Counted from the stretch's first letter, positions 52,441 to 63,439 are shown. The stretch: 64,000 bases of DNA from Topomyia yanbarensis (GCF_030247195.1 NC_080671.1:434000539-434064538); one strand, 5' to 3'. The notes: a model not told the origin generated them from the sequence alone. Program-made: numbers and translations.

Positions 52441-53090
52441 AGAACTTTAGCCAGGCAGTTTACTAGCGACTTTCATATGTAGTTTTCAACATTGTGAGTG
52501 TTTCCAGCACCAATTCCCACTAGCAAAGAGGCCAGGGATGGAAAAAATAAATACGTTTTGCAATTCTTTCAAATACGGCCTTTTATCGACATTTTCATTA
52601 TAACAGCAAATGGCGTACACAACAAGCCCCTTTCGTGACGAGTATAGTGTTAATAGTTTTGTTTTGAATTTTATATGTCATGGAGCATGAAGAGAAGATC
52701 TCTCAGTTCACAATCCTGCAGCTGCCAATGATTCTAAGAAGCATACGTTCAACTAAATTGCTAAATTGTGTTTGATTGATTTCGAAGAGATAATTTAACT
52801 CTGTTATTAAACTAAATCTACTAGTTAGCAGGATTAGCTAACTACTGTAGCAAGTTAAATCCGCATACAAAATCTTTTCGTTTTGGAGGAGTGAGCGTGA
52901 GATTTTGAACGTCGCTTCCTGAACGTAACGATTTTATTTTTATTTTTGAACTATTTCTAGAAAACATTCTTGTAAAATATTTTAAGGAGTGCTAACACAC
53001 CAACATAAATAAAAGAATAATTCATGTTTTTGTAGGATTATGAATGTTTTCGAAACCAGCATAGCGTAAAATCCAACCACAACCCTTATT
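52441..53090. other. hAT interior, no recognised gene
   Basis: Mixed A/T-rich sequence without recognisable frames or borders. Confidence 0.3.
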
Positions 53091-54180
53091 TGAAATTTGA
53101 TCCATCTTACTGATTTTTTTTTCATTTTTTTCCTACATTTACATTTTTATTTTGTTAAAATTTCATTGATCTATTTTTTCAAGTTGTGGATTGTATTTGT
53201 ATTTCTACAATTGTGAGATTCTGCCTTTTTTTATCTATTTGCATACTTTTATTTTATCCATCTTTTAACGTTCCTTACTTTTGCTCTTTTTCTATTGCTA
53301 TCACTATCACTTACTTTAGTTTATAGTTTTTTCTCTGTTATTTAACTTTATTCGAAATTTTTCGAGAAAATTCTGCATTCTTTATTTTTTTTCTTATTGT
53401 TTCATATTTTAATACCCTGCTTTTTTAATTATTTCTCTTGTCACTTCATCTAATTTTTAGAATTTGTTTATTTACTATATTTTTTTCTTGCCATAGCCTT
53501 TTTCTATTTCCTATTTTCTCATATTTTTTGCATTTCCAAAAGCAATTTTACTTATTCAAATTTATTCCAATTTGCCTTATTGTTTAATTTTTTACATTTC
53601 TCCTATTTTCCTTCTCATTTTCTAATTTTTAGCTTTCCGTTTATCGTAGTTTTATTTTTCCCATTGTTCATTTAATATAATTTTATTTATTTTTTATACC
53701 TTTTTCTTAAGATTTAATTCGTTATTGTTATTTCTTCATGTTTTCCATTTAACCTACTTGGAAAGTACTTCTTCTATTGACATCTTCCTATACGTTAACA
53801 TTGGATTTTTCTTTATTTTCCTAAAAAACCATTTGATTTATTTTCTTATCACTATGCTCACTTTTTCTTAATTTTACATTAAGTTCGTTGTTTGAATTTA
53901 TTTCAAATTTCATTTCTAGTGGTTTTTTTTATTCTTTAAATAATATCCATTTTATTAATTTTTTTCGTGTTTTTGTGTTTCTATAGTATACCACGTTGGC
54001 TTTTTTCTACTATTTTTTGTTTTCCATTTTGTCTGTTTGCTCCGTTTTTGTTCAATACTTCCAATTTCCTTTACTTTTTCGTCTTTTTATCATTTCAATT
54101 TTCCAGTTTTTCAAAATTTTCTAGTTCGTCCATTTTTTTTAATTTCTCTATAGTTATTTTATTCTTGTCTTTTATTTAAA
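53091..54180 (+). repeat. T-rich low-complexity block in the hAT
   Basis: Plus-strand T-rich sequence with words such as TTTTCCCATT and TTTTATTTT, comparable in character to 1-890 and 3100-4790 but without obvious base-by-base homology. It ends at AAAGGGGGGCCCGGGATTAT, which resembles the subterminal AGGGGGCCCGGATTTTTAAT at 50172 in the same orientation. Confidence 0.6.
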
Positions 54181-54202
54181 GGGGGGCCCGGGATTATTAA
54201 GA

Positions 54203-55028
54203 CAGTGGGGGTAATTCGGACCCCCTCGATTTCTCATAAAATAGCAAGACTATCAGACTATCGTATATATTCGTGGCACCGTTGTTCTGAAACATTAATT
54301 TTGACAGTTGAAGTTGATTCTTTGTTCGTTGTAGAAAGGAGATGCAACGTGTTTCGTTGTTTTGTCATTCTCAAAACAAAAATCATTATAATGGAAAAAC
54401 CGTGATTAAAGCTGCAAATAAAAGTGAAAAAATAAAAAATAAAAATAAGTGTTTTGGAAAGCTTGAGGCTCCTATATTATGGAATAATTTTTGTTTGGGT
54501 GAAAACACAGATATTTTCGAGACGCTCACCACTTTTGTGCGATATGAACGTACGGGGCTATTCGGACCCCCTATTCCGTCAATCACCGTTCAGCGGCTTA
54601 CGGCTGCGCATACCATTGCACACGCCACAGCAAAGAAACACATGGGATGCCAATAGACAGTTGTGACATACCAGATTAAGTTTTTGTAAAGCAATTTTTT
54701 TTGCTTCTTAAGGAGTGTCTCTTGTATCTAATTCACAGGTAAACTTAATTCGATTGTAAAAAAAAAATAAAGAAAAATGATGGTCTGAATTGCCCCGTAG
54801 GGAGGTCCGAATTACCCCTACATTGTAAAAGGATGAAAAAACGTAGAGGTTTGCAAATCGTCGACTAGTGCTGCCATTGAGTGGTGAAAATGAACCTTTT
54901 ATGACACCAAAATGTAGCTGAGGTTTCAAACTAACAATTAGAACTTTTGACCGGTAACTTTTTTCACATCTATCCACCTAAAAGGGCGATTTGCTTAAGT
55001 AGGTCCGAATAGCCCCGTGTTCCCCTAC
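54203..55028. mobile_element. 826-bp MITE-like element with CGGACC ends
   Basis: The left end CAGTGGGGGTAATTCGGACC faces the reverse complement of the right end, AGTAGGGGAACACGGGGC followed by TATTCGGACC. The same motif recurs inside (ACGGGGCTATTCGGACC at about 54554 and GGTCCGAATTACCCC at about 54805). It interrupts the T-rich block. No transposase. The target duplication is not clear. Confidence 0.55.
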
Positions 55029-55029
55029 T

Positions 55030-55640
55030 CCTCTAGTTTTATGCATTCTTAGCGTTTTATTTATTTTTTCTATTGCTTTAAATATGTTTTGTTTTTAATG
55101 TTAAATAAATTTTATTATTCTTGATTTATCGAGTTTTTCAGTTTTATGCATTTTTTATATTAAAGTTTTCTATATTATTATTCTTTTTAGTAGTTTTTAT
55201 TCATTTTCATTGATTCTAAAAAAATTCCAACATTTTTATCGATTTTTTACTATTTTCACCATTTGTTCAATAATGTTCGACTTTTTAATCTTCGCCATTT
55301 GTTTTTCTAGTTTCCTGCTTTCAATTGATAAAGGAAAGCAGGAAACTAGAAAAACAAATGGCGAAGATTAAAAAAGTCGAACATTATTGAACAAATGGTG
55401 AAATTTTATAGTTTGTTTTGGTTTTTCTCGATTAAACATTTTTTAACAATTGACATTAATTTGTTTATTTGGTTGATTTTGTTGTTTTTAGCTCTTTTGT
55501 ACATTCTTTTAATATTTAGTTTTCCTATTGTTTTTTACCTTTTGCCGTTGATCGCCGTTTAGATATTTTTAATTTTTGTGATAACTACATCTTTAATCTT
55601 GCCATTTCCTTACTTTTATAAATACTATTAACAAAAATGG
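55030..55640 (+). repeat. T-rich block, continuation in the hAT
   Basis: T-rich sequence resumes right of the MITE and includes the 150-bp hairpin at 55254-55403. Confidence 0.5.
55254..55403. repeat. near-perfect long hairpin, about 69-bp arms
   Basis: 55254-55322 is the reverse complement of 55334-55403 except for a single extra base in an A run (five T against six A). The loop is 11 bases. The arms contain GTTCGACTTTTTAATCTTCG and TTTCTAGTTTCCTGC with their complements. Such perfection means a recent inverted duplication or strong constraint. Confidence 0.88.
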
Positions 55641-55907
55641 CGCTTTTAAAAGTCACCAAAACTGTCGAAGAGGTATTAAAAACTCCCAAAGTATAAAAAA
55701 CTCTACGTTTTTTTTCCTTCATTGGCACTACAAACAACTAGAGCAAAAAAATGGTACATAAATATAAAATTTCAGTGTACTATACATAATATCATTGAAC
55801 TCCAATGGATTTCAAACATTGACTTTTTTGTACTCAGGCAATACACATTGGTGGGGGCCCGTACGTTGGACCCCCCCCCGGGCCCGTATTTTCTCTCTGC
55901 GGCCCTG

Positions 55908-55915
55908 GTGACGGA
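55908..55915. repeat. 8-bp target duplication of the hAT in BEL, right
   Basis: GTGACGGA, identical to 50107-50114. Confidence 0.85.
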
Positions 55916-57922
55916 GCTTGATCTCCACAGCTGCCGTATATTACCCAGCCAAGACATGTCTTAGTTGCTACAGGTTCATTAGGTTTGCCTTCCCGGCTTT
56001 GTTGCGGAAATCCTAAGGTGGTATTGTCCAACCCAATCAGAATTCTTGGTTGGACATCTGTGTATGAATCTATCTGAAGCCCCTGCAAATGTGAATACTT
56101 CTTCTTTAACTCGTCGATGTTCATCGTTTGTCTCGGTAGCTTCAATGACTGGACAGTTTGAATGTTATTCATTGAGTACCATTTCGTTCCGCAGACTCCT
56201 GAAATATTCACAGACACTGCTCTCGAATCAGGCTCGTATTGGCGAGTATCCGCGGTCCACGTTAGACACAGTGGCTGTGGTTTACCATTAAGGCACAATT
56301 CGGACGCTAGTTCCTGCTCCATTAGGGTGAGTGAGGATCCGTTATCCAAAAATGCATAGGTATGTATTACTAGGTTTCTATTTAGGAGCCTTACTATCCG
56401 GAATAGAACGGAACTTGATCTACCTCGATGCGTGTGGGTATATCCCGAAGTGGGCTCTTCTGATAAAGTCCGCCGTTGTATTGATACATCTCGTCCCATA
56501 TCTGGCGTTGCAGTTGTATGTTGCGGGTTTGCCTCAAAGTGCACTAGTGGATGGTGATTGAAGCTGCAGCCATTTACCCCACAAGTTCCCTGCTTCCTGC
56601 ATCGTCCACTGTGTTTCTTGAGGCACTTTTTACATAAATGTTTTTCCCATACTACGGCCCATCTGGAGGATCTGCTAAATTCCAAGAAGCGTTTACATTT
56701 GTCGACCGTCGTGCAAATTCCTTCGCAAACTACGCAGCATTTTTTTACAGGCAGCTGGCTTGCATGCAGTACGGCATTTTCTGGTGCTTCAGTGACAAGA
56801 TCATATTCTGTGTAGCCAGTACTTCTTCTATTACTTCGAGTAGTTAGCTTCGGTACGATGACTAGGCTTGCATTTTCCGCTAGGTCGTATAGCCACGCAC
56901 TAAAGTCTTCGAGATTTGTGTCTGGATGCAACCGTCGATATTTGGCCCAATCTAATCGAGTAGGAGGCGGTAACTTTTCCACCAATTCTTGAAGCAAAGT
57001 TATATTGTATTTCCAGTCTTCCACTTCGCAGGCAACGATCGTGGCGCACAGGTTCTGAACCGACAGTGCGAATTCGACCAATGACTCAAGCTGTTCCGCA
57101 CGTGGTGCTGGCAGTGCGTGGATTTTTTCAATCGCTGAATGAATTATGATTTCGGGTCTACCGAAAAGCATTTTGAGAGTGGCGAGTATACCTGGAACAT
57201 TTGACGGATGTAGCAGACGGCATTTAACGGCTTCCAAGGCTCGACCCTTTAGACACTTTTGCAAACGAACTACGTTTTCTTCGTTTGTGTACCCGCACAT
57301 TGTAGTTGTGCTGTTAAAAGTCGAGTAGAATATCGGCCATTCTTCAGCATCTCCACTAAATACAGGTAGCTCTTTTGAAACGGCATGACGCGCGGCTATC
57401 TGACTGCGATTAAGTGTCCCATCCAGATCAGCAGCGGAATGTATAGATGATTGGTTGAGAATTACGCTTTGATGCGGAATCAGGCTTGGTGGATTTAAGT
57501 TTATATGGTGTCTGAGTTGCTTTTCATCCTTCTTGCCTTGGCCTTTCTGCCCTTCTGGTGGGGTGGGAACGAGATGGGATTTAATCGGGCGTCATTGGGT
57601 TCCAGATGCAGATTCGATTTGTTTTACCCATTGATATGTCCGATCTTTGGATTCTTCGCTATGTATTGAATAAACAAGGGAGGACGTGTCGCTGTCCACT
57701 TGCTCCAACTCTTTTAGCGGTCCGTACTTTTTATCCAAAAAGTCCTTCTTCGCCTGGCGAGCTTGTTCCGCCAGCTTTTTCTGAAGCTTTCTTTCGAACC
57801 TGTGTTCTTCCTCCAGTCGTTGAAGCTTCAGTTCTAGCTCTTTACGATGCTCCCATCTGGAGGATCCCTGTGATGATTTCCTGCTTGTTACTTTAGCGGG
57901 ATGAAAGCTTTTGTCGTCATCG
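55908..57922 (-). pseudogene. BEL/Pao gag and protease region
   Basis: The frame is open from near 57910 towards 55908 except for TGA at 57592-57594. The N-terminal part is a charged, likely coiled-coil stretch (ELELKLQRLEEEHRFERKLQ). It continues upstream of the Met at 57300 with the typical BEL gag core (LPVFSGDAEEWPIF), so that Met is not the start. Then come CLKGRALEAVKCRL, a cysteine/histidine region (CCVVCEG ... CKKCLKKHSGRC ... CGVNGCSFNHH), and a protease-like AFLDNGSSLTLME followed by ILIGLDN. GWVIYGSC marks the join to RT. The hAT insertion cuts the frame immediately after. Gag forms the particle and protease would cleave it. Confidence 0.85.
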
Positions 57923-58169
57923 TTTTAATTGAAAGCTTCTCCATGATCCAAATACACTGAAAAAGCTTCTTTTCATGCCTTTAAAACAATAAACATTAGA
58001 TTTTTGACATTTCATGATGGGGTAACGCGAATAACTTTTAATATGTCCTTTATAAAAGTTATTCGCGTTACCCCATCATAAGATTTTAAAAATCTAATGG
58101 TTATTGTTTTAAAGACATAAAAGAATATTTTTCAGTGTATTTGGATCATGGAGAAGATTTCAATTAAAA
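57923..58169. mobile_element. palindromic MITE, about 247 bp
   Basis: Almost the whole segment is an inverted repeat. The left arm (TTTTAATTGAAAGCTTCTCC, then ATGATCCAAATACACTGAAAA, GGGGTAACGCGAATAACTTT) matches the reverse complement of the right arm, with a central loop of about 13 bases near 58045. A few indels separate the arms. It truncates the BEL gag reading frame at its 5' side. TTAA sits at both borders and could be the target duplication. Confidence 0.75.
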
Positions 58170-58179
58170 AGTTTTCCTA

Positions 58180-58915
58180 ACAACAACTTTTGACAAAATT
58201 TTATAATTCATACTATGTGCAGTAAAAAGTACAATTTTATTTTTGAATATGAACGAATTTATTGTTTTTTTTTTGGAGCAGTATTCCGAATATCTCGAAA
58301 ACTATCGCATTTTGGAAGATGTTTGTTAAATGTATTTTGATTTAAAATGATGCTTAGAGTTATATTCTGTAATACAATTACAGTTTTGTATATTAATTAG
58401 TATGAAATTTTAAAACATGTATAAAGTTATTGTTAGAAAAAACTTTTTTGCTAATAAGTTCTTCATCATGAAATCACATTCAAAATGTTTTATTTTCCTT
58501 TTTGGGTTTTTGTTGACTAAATATAAAAAAATTAGAAAAAATAGTTTTATTGCAATTTGAATTTTTAACATAAATTTTTGTTTTTGTGAAAAATGACACA
58601 ACATTTTTTTCAGTGTATATTTTTTTCGTGCAGAAGTATTCATTCCCTGTAACTCGTTCTCAGATAGTTTTACTGTATAAAAAAGAGTAATCGAACAAAA
58701 AAATCAAATTGATGCACGTAGAACCGTCTACGCCCTTTTGAAAAATTGCCCTTTTATAAAAAAATTGCAATTGGCAGAGAAAATCATGTAGATTCATAAA
58801 CCGAACACAACTGTAAAGTTTCATTCGAATCGATGATGGTCGTATTTTGCAGTCAGCCGATTTCTCATCGAATCCCTCAGCTGAGTATGAAAAATAAAAT
58901 TTAAAGAAAGATATT
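58180..58915. repeat. dispersed A/T-rich repeat, copy 2, and flanks
   Basis: The part 58395-58690 shares ordered words with 12060-12400 (see there). The rest up to 58915 is A/T-rich and unclassified. The word TTTTTTTCAGTGTAT also occurs in the palindromic MITE next door. Confidence 0.4.
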
Positions 58916-58919
58916 TAAA

Positions 58920-59390
58920 TGAAGCAAAAGAATAAATATAATTTAACTAATTCCAAAACCATTGTTTCAGAATATTCTGAAATGTTTGTGAAAATTCAAG
59001 CGGCGCTGAAAACCAAGCGAAACCATGAAAAGCTGAACAGGACATTTCGGCTGATGGCCGTACTAGTCGCCAGTGCCTACAGAATAATATCGTCGGAGAC
59101 AGTATGCGTTATCGCCGGGATTATCCCCATCTGTATCACCCTGGTTGAGGACGTGGAATGCTACCAGCGAAGAAATGCAAATCCCAAATATGTCGGCTTG
59201 GGTGCATAGGAAGCATGGGGAGGTGAACTTCCATTTGACGCAGTTTTTGTCCGGGCACGGATGCTTCCGGAAGTACTTGCATCGCTTTGGACATGCTTCG
59301 TCACCTGTTTGCCCGGAGTGTTGCGAACGTGCAAGAGATACCGGAACACGTGGTCTTCGAATGCCCTAGGTTCGAAGAAGTATGCCTGGT
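58920..59390 (+). pseudogene. R1-clade ORF2 C-terminal relic
   Basis: Reads LNRTFRLMAVLVASAYRIIS and CVIAGIIPI, then in another frame KHGEVNFHLTQFLSGHGCFR, YLHRFGHA and CPEC, the same order as residues about 800-920 of the R1-clade ORF2 at 33645-36524. At least one frameshift (about 59150-59210) and further damage after CPEC remove function. It represents another member of the same clade, in the same orientation. Confidence 0.75.
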
Positions 59391-60005
59391 GTGACAGTTG
59401 ATAATATAGTCGAAGAGATGTGCCACGACGAGCATACCTGGGACGCTGTCAACAGAGTGGTTACGAGTATACTCTCCGAGCTGCAGAGGAAGTGGCGTTG
59501 GCGCCATTGGCTAGATAGTCCCTATGAAGCCACAAATCGGTTTTCGAGAGAAATTCTGCCGCCGGGAAACTCTCCGACGGTGTAGACTAGGTCCACCGTC
59601 GGCGACCAATTGAGTAGTGCGCGACGTAGCACCGGGTTCGTGTCGTCGGGGCGCCAGTGAACCGGACGACAGGCTTCACCGGAATCGCCGGACCGACTTC
59701 GACACCCTACCGGGTAGGTCGTGAGTAGGCTAGATCCACCGCCGTAGTAGTAGTTCGCGAACAAGTAAGGGCGGGAGCTGAATGGCTCTTCGGGGAAGTG
59801 GAGCGAAATGGAACGTGAAGGGAACCAAAGGGCTTAAATGAGTTGCGGTGCTAAATAGCACCGTATAGGGAACCAAAGGGCTTAAGAAATTGTGGTGCTA
59901 AAACAAAAGAATAATCGATATCGGGAAAACTTTCTTCGTCGGGGAACTTCTCTCGCCAGGGAATTCTCCGTCGGAGCAGGCTAGGTCCATCGTCGGGACA
60001 ATACG
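59391..60005 (+). other. R1-clade 3' tail with internal duplications
   Basis: GGGAACCAAAGGGCTTAA occurs at about 59819 and 59868, giving a ~49-bp tandem pair. A second pair lies about 0.39 kb apart: CTCTCCGACGG with CTAGGTCCACCGTCGG at about 59570 and TTCTCCGTCGG with CTAGGTCCATCGTCGG at about 59965. So the tail of the R1-clade relic is itself duplicated or two tails abut. Confidence 0.5.
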
Positions 60006-60019
60006 CAACACTCAACTGC

Positions 60020-60640
60020 ATATTTTGCCTTCCATTTGAGACTTGGTTTGAGAAAATCGGTTCAGTCATCACCGAAGAACCGATGTGACTTTATTTGTGG
60101 AATATGCCCGGAATTCCGGACTTCCGGAATCGTCGATAGTGGACAATATATTCAAAGAATGTTTGATTGGCAATCAGTGATCTAGATCTGCGATTAGAAG
60201 TAATTTGGTGACCCTTTTTAGCCTCTGAGGTATTATGATTGTACCGATTTATATGGGAAATTCCAGTGTATACTTACTAACACCCCTGTAACTCCGGAAG
60301 TAAGAGACAGAATCGAATGAAATTCAGCAGCAGTCAATGGTATTACTGTATCTTTCATTTGAAATCAAGTTTGTAAAAATCGGTGGAGAATTCGTTGGGG
60401 AATGGGTGTGATATTAGCTTAGGAACTTGGCGGGTTCCCCGGGGGCATCATGAACCGTCATAGGTGACCAATGTGGTCAAAGCTGCTTTAATTGATCATT
60501 AGTGATCCAGACCCAGAGTAATGTTACATCAATTTTAATATGTTTTACATCAATTTAACATCATGATGGTACCAGTTTATATGGGAATTTGCTGTGTGAC
60601 CGCACTCTTCAACCGGTAACGCCGGAACCGGAAGTCGGAT
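60020..60640. repeat. tandem copies of the CATTTGAGAC repeat
   Basis: TTCCATTTGAGACTTGGTTTG at about 60030 and TTTCATTTGAAATCAAGTTTG at about 60355 are each followed by AAAATCGGT. Phrases like GACCGCACTCTTCAACCGGTAA and CCGGAACCGGAAGTCGG at about 60600 match the repeat near 31640. So roughly 320-bp degenerate units of the dispersed mosquito repeat lie in tandem. Confidence 0.5.
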
Positions 60641-61350
60641 CAGAGTCGTAGCAACCTAAGGGGCAAGGGGGGGGGGGCTTTGCCCCCGAATGCGTTTTCC
60701 GTCGCCCCACGCATTTTTCTCATACTTGAAATAAATAGTAGAAAGAAAGAAAAGAAATTAGGGAACAATTAAATAAAAAGCAATAAAGTGATCTATTTGT
60801 ATAGTTTATACTGTGCTAATTAGTAATGACCCGAAATTTCACCGCCGTTATCACAACACAACGCAATCCTGCGCATGTACGCATGTGTTGGCGGTTTGCT
60901 ACCCAGTAACCGGTCAGCGGGCGATATCTGGCAATTTTTCCAACGTGAGTATTCACCAGATTGTGTTGTCGTGCAACGGTGACGTCGAGGCTTGTCATAG
61001 ACCAGTATAACTGAGCGGTTTTGGTATAGGAATTGGTTCGATAGAACAGTGTGATCCCATTACAGCTTGAAATAGGCATTTCCCAGAACAGGCACAGTAG
61101 ATATCGTTAGTTCGGCACAATCTTTTTCAAAAGACGCTATTGTGACGCTCGGTGTAGGCTGCTTTAGCTTACGTACTAGCCTGCATAATGAGCTCTATCA
61201 ACGTACGGCTGCTCCAACTGGTAGAGCTGGGAACTAGACTGCATAGTTTTAAATTTTTGAAAATTCAGTCGGCCCATCCTGAGTCGATTCCTAGTCCCAT
61301 CAAGAGTCTCTGATCCAAATCGGACAAGTCTAGCTAACGTGTTCGACGTT
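60641..61350. other. no recognised gene; G-rich patch at the left
   Basis: CAAGGGGGGGGGGGCTTTGCC at about 60664-60684 resembles the inside of a hAT end. No protein homology is seen in the rest. Confidence 0.3.
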
Positions 61351-61356
61351 TGTATG

Positions 61357-61410
61357 CAGTGGCGTAGTAGCGGGGAGGTTTTGGGGACGAAACCGCCCCC
61401 CCCCCGAAAT
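61357..61410. mobile_element. hAT-like end without partner
   Basis: CAGTGGCGTAGTAGCGGGGA followed by TTTTGGGGACGAAACCGCCCC and a C run has the look of the hAT MITE ends in this window (CAGTGGCGGATCC-like). No inverted partner or 8-bp duplication was found, so this is a weak call. Confidence 0.3.
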
Positions 61411-61559
61411 ATTTTGGAGAAATTTGAAAAAAATTGAATATGTTAAACAAAAATATGCCTAATATTTTAAATGAAATTCTCAAAGTTTCATTTGCAAAAG
61501 TTATCTTGTGAAAATATTTCCCTTGTAGTGAAAATTGGCTACAGACTCGACACCTACCT

Positions 61560-62275
61560 GTCGGCACGTTGTGGAGGCTAGCTTAACCGCCGAGGACTAT
61601 AACGAGCAGATCGCGGCGAAGCGAGGAGCTAGGAGCAAGGATGCAAAATGCCTACCTTTTCTGCGGCTGTAATTTTTCTGCCTACATTCTCATTACTCTC
61701 TCGATGCTGCTGTCATTCGCTAGTGCAGGACGCCCAGCGCTGTACGGCTGCCTGTGTGTAAAGCAGTAACATGACAAAAAACTACTGTACCCAGTACAGC
61801 CACCAGACGCGAGCGGTACAGCTTCTCTTTCCTTATTTTACATTTTTTAATATTTTCAATCTTTTTCATATTTTTATTCAAAAATGACTACAATGAATTC
61901 GGCTCATTTACGCCACGGCCGGCATCAACGCTTCCGTGTGCGGGCCTCTCACTTTGACTATACAGAGAAAAATGTACAAAGCGAGAGAACAAACTTTACT
62001 GCGCCACTATCTCACCGAGCAGTCGGAGTACAGCAGCAAAACAAAAATGTATTCTACTGCTGTACGGGAAAATGTACTCGGTTTGGCTACCGTTCTGGCA
62101 AGAGCTGTAGTGATGCGTCGCTGTAGCGGGCTGTACGGCTTGTGCAAATGTAAATATACCGAAAAAAATGTAGTTTATCGGTACCGTTGGCATCCCTGGC
62201 TAGGAGCATAATGGTTCACGAAACGGATATCGGTACCGAGAGAAATTTCGAAATGTGGTTCTGTAGTCTTTGACT
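61560..62275. other. unclassified region with repeated GTACAGC words
   Basis: GTACAGC or its reverse complement GCTGTAC occurs at least seven times between about 61735 and 62145 (for example CCAGTACAGCCACC, GGAGTACAGCAGC, CTGCTGTACGGG). Two AAAAATGTA motifs accompany it. This may be an element with subterminal transposase-binding-like repeats, but ends were not found. No coding homology. Confidence 0.3.
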
Positions 62276-62279
62276 GACG

Positions 62280-63330
62280 GCAAACATGGACTGGAGAGTG
62301 TGAGAGAAGTATCCCCATAGAGACCACCAGGCGATTCGCTACCGCATCGGCCAATGGAACCCTGCTGCAGCACGAAGAAAGACGGGCGGCTAGCTAAAAT
62401 GGAAGACGAAAGCCTTTAACGAAAACCTCTTTGTGGAGTAACTTCGGCGAACAACGGAATCAAGTCCGTTGATACGGCTGACGGCTAACAAGAAGGATTG
62501 TGACGGCTTGTGACGTTACAATGTCATGAAAACTAGGGCCATGCAGTAGACGGCGTGCAGCTTACTGGTTAAATCAGTACGCTATACGCTGCTTATCTTA
62601 GAGCCAGAAGGCGGGCTCAGAGCGCAAGATCGGAGAGTGAGAGAAGAGCGCAAGCGACGTATCTAGAAGGTAGGGACTCTTTAGAACGGGAGATCAAGCT
62701 TAGCAAGCCAATTGCCATAAGTAGCTGTGCTGAGAAATAAACGCCAATTCCTGGGGGACGCGTACTGATTCATCATGACGAAGACGATGGTCCGTCGACA
62801 CCAGCTGAAATATGCCCAACTAAGCTAAAGATAATCGTTGAGGGTCTCTTCCCGAATCACGATTCAACTACCTGGTCACCGACACCGTACGGCGAAGAAG
62901 GCGGAGGTAACACAGTCGAGTGGCAAGTGACTAACGACGAGCTCAAAGACGCGTCGATGTGACTAAAATCAAAGCAAACTCTCGGTCCGGATGGAATACC
63001 AACCGTGGCGCTGAAAGCTGCGATCCTGGCATATCCAAACATGTTCAGGATACTACTGCTGAAGTCTTTAAACGATGGTAATCCCCGAAATGAGGAAGGT
63101 GCAGAAACTGATGTTGCTGCCAAAGTCAGGGAAGTCACCGAATAGACCAATACTGCAGCGTGACATAAAAGAATGAGCCAGATCATGAAGAGCTACTTCC
63201 AGAGTAGAGCACTGATGTACCAGACGAACAAATGGGCAGAAGGCAATGCGAGTCGCAGCGGGCGTTACTCAGGGCTCCATTCTCTGTCCAACACTTTGGA
63301 ATGGGATGTACGATGCACTGATAATATAAA
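62280..63330 (+). pseudogene. R1-clade ORF2 relic: endonuclease end to RT
   Basis: Fragments in order but in shifting frames: AIRYRIGQWNPAAARRKTGG and KWKTKAFNENLFVE (end of endonuclease), ARRRAQSARSESEREERKRR (linker), KIIVEGLFPNHD, LGPDGIPTVALKAAILAYPN (RT start), then after a deletion KSYFQSRALMYQTN and VAAGVTQGSILCPTLWNG (motif B region). RT motif A is missing. The order matches the R1-clade ORF2 at 33645, but the sequence is another, more decayed family. Confidence 0.72.
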
Positions 63331-63439
63331 TTAGTGATTTTAATGAATCATGCAATGCACGAATTCATTCGTCGGTTTCTGCAACGAAGTATTTTCGTGC
63401 ATTGTAAATAGTAAGTTTCGTTCATTTCATGAACAAGAA

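Larger units (their letters stand above)
50115..55907. mobile_element. 5.8-kb hAT-type composite insertion
   Basis: Ends CAGGGCCGCCGAGAG and (right end, reverse complement) CAGGGCCGCAGAGAG, with a perfect 8-bp duplication GTGACGGA. Long G/C-rich subterminal runs with GGGCCCGG follow at both ends. These are hAT features. No transposase frame is visible. The inside holds a SINE, a Jockey-like RT relic with its own MITE, T-rich blocks, a further MITE and a hairpin, so much of its length was added later. It interrupts the BEL polyprotein between protease and RT. Confidence 0.85.
47583..57922 (-). mobile_element. defective BEL/Pao LTR retrotransposon split by a hAT insertion
   Basis: Reading right to left: gag with zinc knuckles and a protease region (57922-55908), hAT insertion (55907-50115), start of RT (about 50100-49375), a deletion, integrase (about 49308-48115), polypurine tract and 3' LTR. 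The 5' end is removed at a palindromic MITE (57923-58169). Damage includes an in-frame stop in gag (57592-57594), a frameshift before RT (about 50060), loss of most RT and all RNase H at about 49376, and a frameshift at about 49308. It cannot be autonomous. Confidence 0.82.
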
